From the NCBI RefSeq assembly GCF_001039355.2, contig NW_019773684.1, positions 29,719 to 60,975 of the forward strand: a stretch of DNA of 31,257 nt, written 5' to 3'. The notes beneath the pieces are model-generated. The model did not search any database. It was not told the origin of the DNA and saw only the letters and a list, made by a program, of their open reading frames with translations. The DNA comes from Lingula anatina. Lineage: Eukaryota; Brachiopoda; Lingulata; Lingulida; Lingulidae. Each line of letters begins with the position of its first letter. Position 1 is the first letter of the stretch. A program made the position numbers and the translations under genes. Positions 1 to 10,500 of this stretch are shown here, piece after piece.

Positions 1-669
1 TTTCAGAACATCCATCCAAAATTGTATGCATTCTTTACGCAGCATACACCAAAAGGCTTCAATCCGCTGGTTGTGAGTGCTCCGCCCATAAATAAAGCTA
101 TTCTGCTCCGACAAGAACTCTTGCATCTGTGCTACATGACCGTTCTCGGTTCCCATGTCTCCTCTGACTAAATTTGGGCATCCTTCCATGGCACTCACTG
201 CTTCTATGTAATATCCAGCAATTACTTTTGGGTCGCTGCTTGTGCGATATACGTACAACCAAATCACCTGACGAGAAAACCCATCAATACATCCGTTGAT
301 GCACAAGCCATAAGTTTTCAATTTGTCATATGAGTCTAGGTGCCACAAATAGTTTGGTCCTCGCGCAAAGTATTCTCTTCTTTTGAGCCTGCCTCTTCTC
401 CTAAGTTGCAAACCATCAGGATCTATGATCTTCATTATTAAATACACTGTGTCTCGCTGGACTGTCTTGCCTGCTTGCAAACACTTCAAATGCATCTATC
501 TGTATCCATGCATATTTCCACTTTCATTGATCTGATCAATAATAAAATCTGCAACCTCCAAAATGGCTGTAAAGTGTTAGCGTTGGAACAGACATTGTTG
601 GCGCAACCGTCTCTTCAGTGTCCTGAGACTTAAGACGATACGGTGATTAAGAGCAAGCGCATTGCTCGT
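1..669 (-). pseudogene. integrase-core (DDE) transposase-like gene, partial and broken
   Basis: The minus strand reads as one frame from 669 down to 1 and runs off the window at its C-terminal side. An N-terminal helix-rich stretch (LRTLKRRLRQQ) is followed by a basic linker and a catalytic-core-like region. That region holds WHLDSYD, then VRGDMGTENGHV, then HNQRIEAFW, which I read as an Asp, Asp, Glu triad; the last two are separated by 32 residues. This resembles the rve-type integrase-core proteins that are common as multi-copy uncharacterised genes in fish, cnidarians and molluscs. Two in-frame stops break it: TAA (complement 577-579) and TAG (complement 496-498), the latter where a Trp codon would fit. 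A splice acceptor near 567 could hide the first stop but not the second. It is therefore called a pseudogene. The superfamily is uncertain. Confidence 0.7.
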
Positions 670-1840
670 TCATTGTTTATCTGTAACGAAAAAATAAAAA
701 AGATTTTTTCATGACAAAGTACTGTTTGAACTTTGTTCGACTGGTAAGTGTGGTGCCTACACCAATGATTATTAAAATAATAATGAGTTCAAATAATATT
801 GATAATAACTTGTTGCAACAATGTACTGGCAAACTGTTGGGGCTGTAAACCTTAAACAGAAAAATACAAAAGGGATAATTAAGGACATTTAACCCTTCGC
901 CCAAAACTCCTTATTTACTGCCTTACATGCATTCTTTTGGGTAATAAATAAATCTTCAGTGTTCAGTGACTAAATTTTTTAACATTTATACATGTAATTT
1001 CATGGGTGACGTCATATTTGCGATTTTGGGGTAAAAACTAGAAAATCAGTTCTCTTTAGATCACCATTTCAAGGGCGATTTAATGACACCATTTAGTACT
1101 CCAAAACCCTGCCAGCAATATTTCTTAAAAGCCTTAGTTCAGATTTTATCGTTGATAAAGCAAAATGACACCTTTGTTTACTAATAATCTGTACTCAAAG
1201 CCTCATAGCTCTATAATAAAAGCATTTAAACCAAAATGATGACACGGGATTGTAGCCTACATATATACACTCCTGGTCAGCTCTAACAATTTCGTGATAA
1301 AATCTAGTTCAGGGACGAAATTACTCTTCATACCGATTGCTAATAAAAAAATACAAAGGTGTTAAATTGACGATTAAAGCTTTGAGTTGCCTATGCTATT
1401 GAATATACATCGAAAAGAAAAAATATAAATACCGATATTTTACATTTCTGGGAGTTTTTTCATTGTTTCAAATCTGCACAAAGACAGATGCATTATTGAA
1501 TAATTGGATGCAGGAAAAAACTCTTTTGTTATTAGGATGATAACAAAGGGTTACAATGTCCTTAATTTTAAAAACAAGGCGGCAAAGCTATTTTGACAAC
1601 TGGTTTAAGTGTTATAGTAATCTCACCTGTCATCCCTCTTTCCCTCATAAATTCTTCCAAGCCCTGGTCTATATCTTTCACGTCCCGTTTGCTGAAATAA
1701 TTGAGCCCCTTTGTTCAAATTCATGTGACTCTACAAACAAAGCTTTTTCGGGTATAACAGATAGGCTAAAATGAATCCTTTGAATGTAGAGCATGTGGTT
1801 TCCTCGTGTAGTTCCGTTTTCACATCCCTCATGCATTGTG
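670..1840. other. intergenic, no gene supported
   Basis: About 1.2 kb of AT-rich sequence. The short open frames show no recognisable domain, no splice-consistent exon and no repeat structure. A (TTA)n-like microsatellite at about 1845-1862 leads into the palindromic minisatellite. Confidence 0.5.
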
Positions 1841-1865
1841 GGTATTATTATTATTATTATCATTA

Positions 1866-2153
1866 ATTTTTTGTTCAAATTTCAAAATACTATCTCGAAA
1901 TTTCGAGATAAATTTTTTTTTGCTCAAATATCAAAATGCTATCTCGAAATTTCGAGATAATTTTTTTTGTTCAAATTTCAAAATGCTATCTCGAAATTTC
2001 GAGATAAAAAATTTTTTTGTTCAAATATCAAAATGCTATCTCGAAATTTCGAGATAATTTTTTTTGTTCAAATTTCAAAATGCTATCTCGAAATTTCGAG
2101 ATAAAAAATTTTTTTGTTCAAATTTCAAAATGCTATCTCAAAATTTCGAGATA
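1866..2153. repeat. minisatellite of 20-bp perfect palindromes, six units
   Basis: The palindrome TATCTCGAAATTTCGAGATA occurs at 1891, 1940, 1987, 2037 and 2084. A sixth copy with one mismatch is at 2134. Spacings are 49, 47, 50, 47 and 50, so units alternate in length and suggest a dimeric higher-order unit of about 97 bp. Each palindrome is joined by a T-rich spacer ending in TTCAAAATGC. The array reads through without a stop into the gag frame at about 2154. The last unit and the first gag bases share TTTCGAGA, so the junction may have formed by microhomology. Confidence 0.9.
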
Positions 2154-3023
2154 ATATTTCGAGAAAGATATGGATGGAATGATAAAATAAAAACTAGCAG
2201 ATTGATTGAATGTTTGGAAGACAGAGCTCTTGAGTATGCGGTGGAGTTTGGAAACTGCAAATATAAACGTTTGAAAGAAGTGATGTCAAAACGTTTTAGT
2301 ATGAAAGAGTCTGCTTCATCTGCACGTAGAGCACTTCAATCAATGAGACAGGGTGAAAGTGAATCTTTGCAAGATTTTTCTCATCGTGTGTTCATGGCAT
2401 CTAGAGAGGGATATGCAGAAGGTGGTGAGGGAATAGCTGTGGATTCATTTTTGAGAGGGTGTCGTGACAAAGAATCTGCAAAGTTGGCTATGGATAAAGA
2501 GCCTAAAGATTTATTTGAAGCGTTAGAGTTTGTGAAAGTTGCAAACAATAACTTCAAAGCAGTGTATGGCACAGGTGGGAGAAATGTGCATATTAGACAA
2601 GTTGGAATGTCTGATCAGAGTGTGGAGAATGGAAGTGGAAATCAATTACTCTACAACATGCAAAGAACCATGTCTACAATGTGTGATCAGATGAAAAGAA
2701 TGAATGATGCATGGGTGTCACCGTCAAATTCTCAGAGAAATTCTGGTAGAATGGTAAAATTACCCCAGAATGGAAACATAAATCAAAGTAGAGGGGGTCC
2801 ACCACAATGTTTTAAATGTGGAGAAAGAGGTCATGTTCAAAGGGATTGTAAGAATGAAATTGTAGAACATCCACCTAATCCCAATGTTAGTAAAAATGCT
2901 AGCCCAAGTTCTATTTTGATTTGTAATAAATGTGGACAGAGAGGTCACATTCAAACAAATTGCCCTCAAAATAGAGAAATGCCAAAGAATCCTCCTCCCG
3001 GTGCAAGAAATTCGGTAAACTAG
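2154..3023 (+). pseudogene. gag: Ty3/gypsy-type gag, 5'-truncated, two CCHC zinc knuckles
   Basis: The frame is open from within the minisatellite to the TAG at 3021-3023, but gag-like sequence begins only near 2154 (RERYGWNDKIK). It is a retrotransposon capsid-type region: hydrophobic/charged helices, then a low-complexity Asn/Ser/Gln-rich segment. Two nucleocapsid CCHC knuckles follow, CFKCGERGHVQRDC at 2809-2850 and CNKCGQRGHIQTNC at about 2923-2963. In this family gag coats the genomic RNA and assembles cytoplasmic particles. The N-terminus is missing because the minisatellite replaces it, and no 5' LTR or primer-binding site is seen. The protease-like region follows in the -1 frame, which first opens at 2975, so the gag/pro overlap would be 2975-3020. 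I see no canonical slippery heptamer there, so the shift may be programmed or a plain mutation. Confidence 0.85.
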
Positions 3024-3498
3024 AACGGGACGAATTGACCGACCGGATTTCGGATCCCTTACTTCATGTTGAAGGTCGGATTATGGATAGTGGAAATGTG
3101 AAAATGATGAATGTTGAAGAATTAGTGGGAGAAAATTTTGTGATTCCTGTTAGTGTAGGTGGTGTGAAAACATTAGCAGTTGTGGATACTGCAGCTCAAT
3201 TTACTATTGTAAATAAAAGATTTTATAGTAATTGCAGGGTGTGCCCGAATTTTGTGAGACTCTGAAATTAATGCTTGCTGGAAAAAATGCATTTATGATG
3301 GGTCATAGAGTAGAAAATTTGAGTATTGAGATAGATGGGATAGAATATAAGGAAAATGTGTATGTTGCAGATTTGCAAGAAGGAATTGATATGTTGTTGG
3401 GATTGAAGTTTTTGAAGGAGAGAAATTGTGTGGTGAATTTAGTTGATAAAACTTTGATCATTGGAGAAAAATGTGTACAGGGAAGCATAGAAGTTTAA
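3024..3498 (+). pseudogene. pro: retroviral-type aspartic protease of the same retroelement, frameshifted
   Basis: Downstream of gag in the -1 frame. The catalytic aspartate motif is seen as VVDTAAQFTIVN, with DTAA where most family members have DTGA or DSGA. The C-terminal half holds an ILG-like motif (DMLLGLKFLKERNCVVNL), as expected of gypsy-type proteases, which dimerise to cut the polyprotein. A second -1 shift between about 3232 and 3263 separates the two halves, so this copy cannot make the full domain in one frame. The frame ends at TAA 3496-3498, which is part of the TTAA that borders the inserted DNA transposon. The polyprotein's next segment is found 9.6 kb away, at 13114. Confidence 0.8.
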
Positions 3499-3681
3499 AG
3501 GACAACTCAGTGGGTTAGATAAATGTATAGATGCAGGTTCTATGTAAAACTTTGATCAGATTTGTGTTTTGGGAGATTGTTTATTATTATATTAATAAGT
3601 CTGGGTCACAAAAGTTCTGTTAAGACAGCTAGAATAAAAAATTAGAAAACGAAAACTATTTATCATGATTTCGGAGCACAG

Positions 3682-3699
3682 CCGGAAGTACTTCCGGCT
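3682..3699. promoter_or_regulatory. 18-bp perfect palindrome of ETS-type sites
   Basis: GCCGGAAGTACTTCCGGC reads identically on both strands and contains two head-to-head CCGGAAGT sequences, the consensus core of GABP/ETS transcription factors. It lies about 180 bp inside the left transposon end and about 500 bp upstream of the ballast-gene start codon, ahead of a donor-like CAT|GTAAGT at 3802 that could end a 5' non-coding exon. A promoter role is inferred from position and motif only. Confidence 0.45.
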
Positions 3700-3779
3700 C
3701 AAGGTCACGACCTCGATTTTCCCACGCTTACGACCAATCACAGCAGGCTTCAGTCAGAATGAGATAGACGTCACGACTA

Positions 3780-4195
3780 CAGAGCGAAACTTGTCAGACA
3801 TGTAAGTGCCGTATACTTTTTTATTCTCTCGTCGTGGGCTTTTTTCTTTTGTATATAAATGCAGTTTTGTATATAAATACAATTGGGATCACAGTGACCT
3901 TTTGAGAATGCATGTATCGCGTGTTTTGGCCAGATTTTCTTTCCAAACGGCGAACACGTTTGTGGAAAAGAACTGCGTAGTATCCATTCCGCACAACTTC
4001 GCACTTGACAATATCTTCAGACCTACACTACGTTATTATCCATTTCGAAGCTTACAATAACTAATAGTTTTTCTTTCTTCAGTTTGAAACTTCCTACGTG
4101 TATTTTCTTCTCATTTGAGTTATACATGTGACATTCGGTTGAAAATTATGTAGAACTGACGCATGTTTTCATTTTTATTTTACAGACTGGAATGA
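3780..4195 (+). promoter_or_regulatory. putative 5' non-coding exon and first intron of the ballast-domain gene
   Basis: A donor consensus (CAGACAT|GTAAGT) at 3801/3802 and an acceptor (TTTTATTTTACAG) ending at 4185 could remove 3802-4185, leaving the start ATG at 4197 in the next exon. An ATG five bases upstream, at 4192, is out of frame with the coding exons. This is inferred from splice consensus only. Confidence 0.35.
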
Positions 4196-4196
4196 A

Positions 4197-5741
4197 ATGG
4201 AGTCGGATAGCAATGGCAGTAGTACTAGTAGCAGCTGTCCAGTAGGACCAAGCAGGTATGTCGAGGGTGAAACACTGATAAGCCTAAGTGATAAAAGTTA
4301 TGAATTTTTTTCATAGCAAGTTTTTAATTCTTTTTTAAAAATGAAAAGGTCACTTCAACTTTGTTATACATGTAAACAAGTGACAAGAAACAAGGCCTTT
4401 TATGTTATGCAGCAGTACCAGTGAGAATCCCAGTCCTGCTAGACCCAGTAGACCTGTGGGAAGACCAGCAAAATCAAAGAGAGGGAGGTGGAGTCGGGGT
4501 CGTAGTAGCCAGAGAGATCAAGCTACAGCAAGCACCAGTGCAGCAGATGCAGGCCCTAGTACTAGAAGTTCAGGCAGGTCAGGTGCAAGCAGCAGAGGGA
4601 GAAGAAGATCACGTGGACGTGGTAGGGGAAATATACAGTCCATGTCGATTGAAGAGGAAGAGAGGATCAGAAACTTGCAAGAGGCAAGAAATTCCAGGCT
4701 CAGGGTAATTTTGCTGTGTTCTGTACTTCAAATAATTGCTATGCTGAAAAACTATTTCAAAACAGATTTGATAAAAGACAAGTATCAATGTTTTATCAAT
4801 ACATCAATGAAATTTCAATGCATAGTTTTTTTTCTATTCTGAAAACTACTTTTCTTTTACTGACTGACTGTTTTTTTCTGAATGTTTTTATACCAATGAT
4901 CTCTAAACTACTTAATTCCATGGTAATGTTCGTAAGACAAAATCTCATGTTTTGACATTTATTTTAGGAAAAATGTGACGGTGTGGAAAAAGACATCCTT
5001 ATTGACATAGTTATAAAGATTGCCAACAGAAATCCTTCTTTGGCAATGGACATTGAAAAAATTCTTAACGACAATTTACCTGGATGTAGTGGCCAGCCAG
5101 ACCCAGTGCCTCAGCCCACTGTTGCACCAGAGTGGTGCATCTGTACGAATTGCAGACCAATGCCAACGGCAGCAGAAAGGGTCTGTTGTCAAAGACCCCC
5201 AGGAGACTGCATCAGTAAAGATCCGGTAAATTTTCTCCCAAACTATCACTCATTTTATTGAAATAAAATGGTAACTTAATGATATTCAAATGGTGGTAGT
5301 TTTACACTAATGTGTGCCCTGTTGTGCTTATTGTTTTATTTTTTTCCCACCTTCATACTATAGTTTAAAATAAAAGAGCTGTAAAATTTTTTTACTTTAT
5401 TTAGTATTTCACAAAATATTAATTATACAGCATCTATATAAATATGTATGATCTATACATTGCAGACCATGGAATTAAATATAACTAATGAATTCCACCT
5501 GGGAATCTTACGAGTGGCCAGAGGGGACATTTTAGGATTTCGTAATGAGGACAGAGAACAAGGAGAGGAGGATAATGCCTCAATGAGGCATGCCGCCTAC
5601 AGATCTTATATCATGTGGAAATTTGACAGACTTACAAGAGGGGACAGAAGGGTTATTCCCTCATGTTGTGTTTGGGCCATTAGGGACAAATATCCCTCGC
5701 CTTCTGGCCAATATCGTGGATTTGACCCAAGAATAATTTAG
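4197..5741 (+). CDS. P2X7-type ballast-domain protein, 4 coding exons, 294 aa
   Basis: Exons 4197-4255, 4413-4704, 4968-5225 and 5466-5741 join in phase with GT-AG borders (59+292+258+276 = 885 bp, 294 codons plus TAG). Residues 1-117 are low complexity: Ser-rich, then Arg/Gly/Ser-rich (RGRRRSRGRGRGN), probably disordered and possibly nucleic-acid binding. Residues 118-160 look helical. Residues 172-291 match the cytoplasmic C-terminal ballast domain of vertebrate P2X7: WCICTNC (C174, C176, C179), CC at 190-191, GDC (C198), the MRHAAYRSYIMWKF helix, then VIPSCCVWAIRDKYP and GQYRGF. In P2X7 this domain sits under the channel and binds zinc and guanine nucleotide through such cysteines. No P2X channel segment or membrane span is present. 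It lies tail-to-tail with the transposase gene within the same TTAA-bounded unit. Its role in the element is unknown. The first exon is the least certain. Confidence 0.85.
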
Positions 5742-7538
5742 CTTTTTGCAATGTGGAATCTATGATGTTTATGTTACATGGAGAGAGTACATTTTCACTA
5801 GTCTATAGTTCTAAATGTCCAGCTTTATAAATGGGCCTCTCTGTTTATAGTGATTTCTATAATCATGTAAAACCATGTTCTAAATTTGGAAATTGACCTA
5901 TTTATTACTTCCTTCACTTTAGTCTGTCATACTTTGAACCTGTGCCTTCACTGTATTTCGTATTGATCTTTTTGTTACAGAGGGGAAATCCACCGTCTTG
6001 TTTCATGCTGTGGTGGTAGTATCATACCATTTAGCGTAATTGAACAGATGTTACTTTTATATAACACATATTAATAGGGCTGCATTAGAGACTTGTCTGA
6101 ATAGCCAGTACTTGGTAGAAAATTAGATAATTAACAACAGCAATGAGCAAAAATGATTTTTTTATAAGAAGCAATAAATTAGAAGCAATCTTGTTTACAC
6201 AGTGTAAGAACCACAATACTTTTAAATAAACATTTCTATTTGATGCTGCAGTTATTATGTTGTTGATCCAAATACTTTGTACTCAGGTTATTCATAAGAA
6301 CAATATTTCCCTAGGAGTGATTGGTAAGATTCAGCCATGCAGTTTTCACCTTTTCTTTGGTTGTAAATATAACATCTTTTAGACTCCATTCACATGAAAA
6401 ATCTATTTTTCTATTCGCGGTATCTTGTGATCACGATCTGTGCCCTGAATACCCTGCGGCGTAATTACTGGCAGCGCCAGCCAGTTACTTCCAATTCTCG
6501 GCTGTGCTCGGAGTGATCACAAGATACCGCAAATGAAGCCTTAATCAACTCCAAACTATTTTCAATATGGCATAAGTATATAAGGAATTGTTATTTGGAA
6601 CTTTTGGAGTCTCATCAGCCAAACAGAAAAAAAAACATTTTCATGAACTCATTAATAACTATATTTATTAATTAATATAAATAGAAACATAGATATAATG
6701 CTTTAAAATGAAACTCATTAACAAATTTTTGTGTAATGTACAATTCTATTCGAGACTCAGTAGGGGAATAATGCACTTCTAACATAACAATCTCCCAAGT
6801 ATATAGAAAATGCCAGTTGGGAAGTTCAGGAGACTTCTTAGTCAAAATCCTTTCCAAATTTCCACAAATGTTCGTGAACAGTTTGATTTAAACAAATCTA
6901 TACTATCAACAATTTATTTCTCAATAACCAACATATCATAACATAACTTCTGGTCCTCCAAAATTTTACTTTTCTCTTTAAAATAACCTGATGCCCCATT
7001 TAAAAGAATCAAGGAGAACCCCACCCCTTCACAGTGTAGTGGCAAAACAGAATATGGCAGTTAATTCATAAAACCTATTTACCTTACTACTGCCTTAAGA
7101 AATTTCTTTTGAAGGCAGGCACTCATGTTTTCACTCAGTGTTGCATTTTAATTCTCAGTATGATATCAATTACAGGAAAGGGGGGGGGGTCCTGATACCT
7201 TGAACAACGCATCTAGTTTTCTAAGGCCTGATCCTCATAAAAACAAAGGTCTACCTGGATATATCAAACTGTCAGAATTTTTGCATCAAAAAGTCCTGGT
7301 GTTCAACAGAATACAGAATGACTGGTGACTATACGATTACACTGGAAAGAACAGGAGAAAAGTTAAATCTTTTCAGTTGATTGCACTTAGTTAAGTCTCC
7401 AGTGAGCTGGGTAGATCCACATGGATGGAAATGGAGTCTTCAATGATAAACAAAAACTACAAACTGTTTAGCTTATTTGATATGGCCTCTTGCATCAGGC
7501 ATTGCAAGCCATGCATAATGATTACTTTGTTTTCTAGA
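5742..7538. other. intergenic space between convergent transposon genes
   Basis: No coding region is supported. AATAAA-type polyadenylation signals for the upstream gene occur at about 6174 and 6224. A Harbinger-type MITE occupies 6382-6540. The rest is AT-rich with a short G9 run near 7181. Confidence 0.5.
6382..6540. mobile_element. Harbinger-type MITE, 159 bp, degraded copy
   Basis: Flanked by TTA on both sides (6379-6381 and 6541-6543), the 3-bp duplication typical of PIF/Harbinger. The left end GACTCCATTCACATG matches the MITE at 26824 (GGCTTCGTTCACATG). The inner part (TCTATTCGCGG, CTGTGCCCTGAATA, GGCGTAATTACTGGCAGCGC) is shared with that copy. Left TATCTTGTGATCAC and right GTGATCACAAGATA form an inverted repeat. 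It is nested inside the TTAA-bounded transposon. Confidence 0.75.
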
Positions 7539-10500
7539 CTACTGGAACCTGCTCTTTTTGGCTTTAATCAGTTCCTCTGTTGGGGGAGCAGGAATGGGTG
7601 CAATGTTTGGCCTGATGTTCCTTGGGTCCCAAGGCTCTAGTTGCACACGTGCTGCCATGGGCCTAATGCTTGTCAACCTTAATGTAACTGCATCAGACTG
7701 TAATGTTGGGATGTAATGGTATGTTTTTTTCCCACCTATTGGATAGGCCACCCATGCCTTTGCATGTTTACTGTACCGCTTTCCATACCTACAATGTGAG
7801 AATCAAATAAATATAGTAATCATCTAGCTAGTTCTAACTTGAACTTCAGAAAGATAACAATTGTTTAAATGTTCTTTTACTCTTAGATAATGCTTTTTTA
7901 TTTTCAAGAAACATGGGAACATCTCATTTAAAACATTTTATGTTACAGTTGATAGTCTTTCTGAGAAGAAGTGAACAGCCAACTTTACATTTTTTTCCTT
8001 TTTATATCATAATGAAATCAAAAATGATGTGCAATTCCTTTTGGAAAGAAAATTACCTAACTGTGCCATCCCCTTTGACTGCTGCCTGCCTATCCTTGTG
8101 CTCTTGGTAGTCTATCAATGCCAGATAATTTCTAGCTCTGTAGGCAGGTGGTTTATACGAGTTCCGCTTTGAACAATACATCAATATGTGTGAGTTGATG
8201 TTTTCAATAGTCCCTGTGTGTCTGCAAAAAAAAAAAAAAAAAAAAAAATGAATACATTCATATAGATTAACACAAAATACTGATTAATATATTTCAAGGT
8301 TCTACAACTTTCCTACACGAGTTATTTAACAACAATTATTTGCATAAATTAGAACACAATTTATATAGGCACTGAAGTTACTTATCCATCACATTACTAT
8401 ATTAACAGAGTCTACATATAATACAAAACAGCATAACAAATAGAACATTAAAAGAGAGCTTAAAACCTGGTTAATATCACAGCTTGTCCTTAAACATTTT
8501 CCTAACTAACTTATACATGTAGGAGGAGTTTTTTTGTACCTGATATATGATGAGACAACTACACTTGGATCATCTGTAATATGCTTGTTTCTACAAATAT
8601 ATTACCTGTTGTTAATAAAGTGAGAAATGTTGTTTTGCAACCTCTTGTTTAGAACAATTTCTACCAGTGCTGTAACTGCACGTGACCCAGGTTCTAGCCA
8701 TGGTTTGTTTCTCTCAGCCTCTGGTGGGATAGGCTCATGCTGACAACATGCTTCCCCCAGACCATCTCCAGAAAACCATTCATGTTCATTCTGAACATGA
8801 TGGACAACACCTCTCCATCTGGACTGAAAGTGAAAATTAGTTATTATGTTCTTTTTTTACAGAATTAGCTTTAACTGAATAAAGATTGCCATCTGACCAA
8901 TGTAAGGGACCATTCCCATAACCCTATTGTACTAGCAGGATCGATCTATCTCCAAGGGGATTCTCATTATATTGCATTCAGGTTAAGCACGCACAAATGT
9001 GAATTACCTCCTACCAGCTTTGGAAGGCATGACAGATATTAAGGTCAGTTAAACTGAATGCAACTTACCAAGAATCCCCTCAGAGTTAGATCCATATTAT
9101 CCTGTTAATACAGAGTTATGGGAACCAAGACTTTGTTAATATAATTTTTATCTGATTAGTACATAAACATGTATTTATTAGTGTTTACTATTTAGACTGT
9201 AATATTTCACTGTAAGATTTTGGTTAAACAAATTAATAAACAACAATGAACTGCAGCAATATCTCACCAAAAATTTCCCATGGTCTTGCTCGCATGTTTT
9301 GGCACATTCCCAAAAGTGAGAGCAAATGTCTTTGGTCCATGGAACCAGATCTCTTGTACCCTTTGTCTGTCCAGCCTAAAAAATCAAATTGCTAAAAATA
9401 GCTTTTGAATTCTTAATTCATAACTCTATTAAAAGAGAAAATGTTCATGAGGGAAATACAAATTATTTTTATTTTCTCTACCTGAAAATATGGAAAAAGG
9501 TGCTACAGTCTTTGAGGTTCCCATGCATACTACTCACAGTGATGATCTTCTTTCCAAGATTTTTGGCCCCATGCCAAATGTCCCATGAATGTTTTATCCC
9601 TGGTTCGTTTTTTCCTGAAATAATAAGAGTTTACAGAAAAATAAAGGGATAATATAAACCTAATTTGCAACTTAATAATATCAGACATGTAGCTACATTT
9701 GCTTTACGTAACACCTAAATGGTATTTTGCACTTACTTAAGTGTGCAGCTAAGGCCACATGGGCATCTGTGACCACTTCTGTTACATTGATTCCTTTGTT
9801 TTTCAGGAAATCCAAAGCCCTGACAAACCCCTCCTTTTCCATTACAGTGCTACTCAGATTGGTTTCTTTTTTATCCACAATTTCTGCTGCCAGCACATCC
9901 CCTGTTTCATAGTCAACAACAATGTACGTGCAAAACTGTGCACTGTGGCCTGGGCTGTCCATTCTGCCATCGCCTATGAATATACAGGATATATTGAAAC
10001 ATGGACAACATATATAGTTATACACCTTTGGCCATATATAGTTATATAACTTTGGTGCTACAATCTCTTACACAATATTGGTAATTTACTATAGACATCA
10101 TAGTTCTATGTGGAACGACCCATCATTGCAGGGATTCTCACTACAAATCAGCTGAAATGATTAACACAACTCTCCTTGAATTACATAGTAAGTAACAAGC
10201 ACCATTCAGTTAGGCTGATTGCAATTAGCTAGTCACTGTAGGGTTAATCTATGTAGACCTATGGTGTGTCTATAGACTCTTTATAAGAGTGGGGTCTCTG
10301 CATATTAACCCAGAAATACATAAATTACAACATTATATGAATAACAATTTTACCAGCTATGACAACTCTTCTGCCTCTTGCATTTTCCAGGTTTTCTTCT
10401 TGCATCTGACCAAAATAATGCTCAATAGCAGGAATGGCATAGTCCCTCTGTATACCATAGTATGTGTTTTCATTTACCCAGCCACTATTCAGACACTCAG

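Noticed and set aside
1891-2153. CRISPR-like array
   Set aside because: Spacers are near-identical and T-rich, the unit is a tandem palindromic minisatellite, and the genome is eukaryotic.
3000-3023. Programmed -1 slippery site (GGTAAAC) before the gag stop
   Set aside because: It does not fit the X XXY YYZ pattern in the gag frame, and the element has other random frameshifts.
3620-3640. Alternative left transposon end at TTAAGACAGCTAG, similar to the right end TTAAAGACAG
   Set aside because: The retroelement coding sequence stops at the TTAA at 3495-3498, and the longer CTCAG/GTTA match favours 3499 as the end. The inner match is short.
4197-5741. A P2X7 channel gene
   Set aside because: No P2X extracellular loop or transmembrane helices occur upstream within reach; the preceding exons are Ser/Arg-rich and the transposon end is at 3499.
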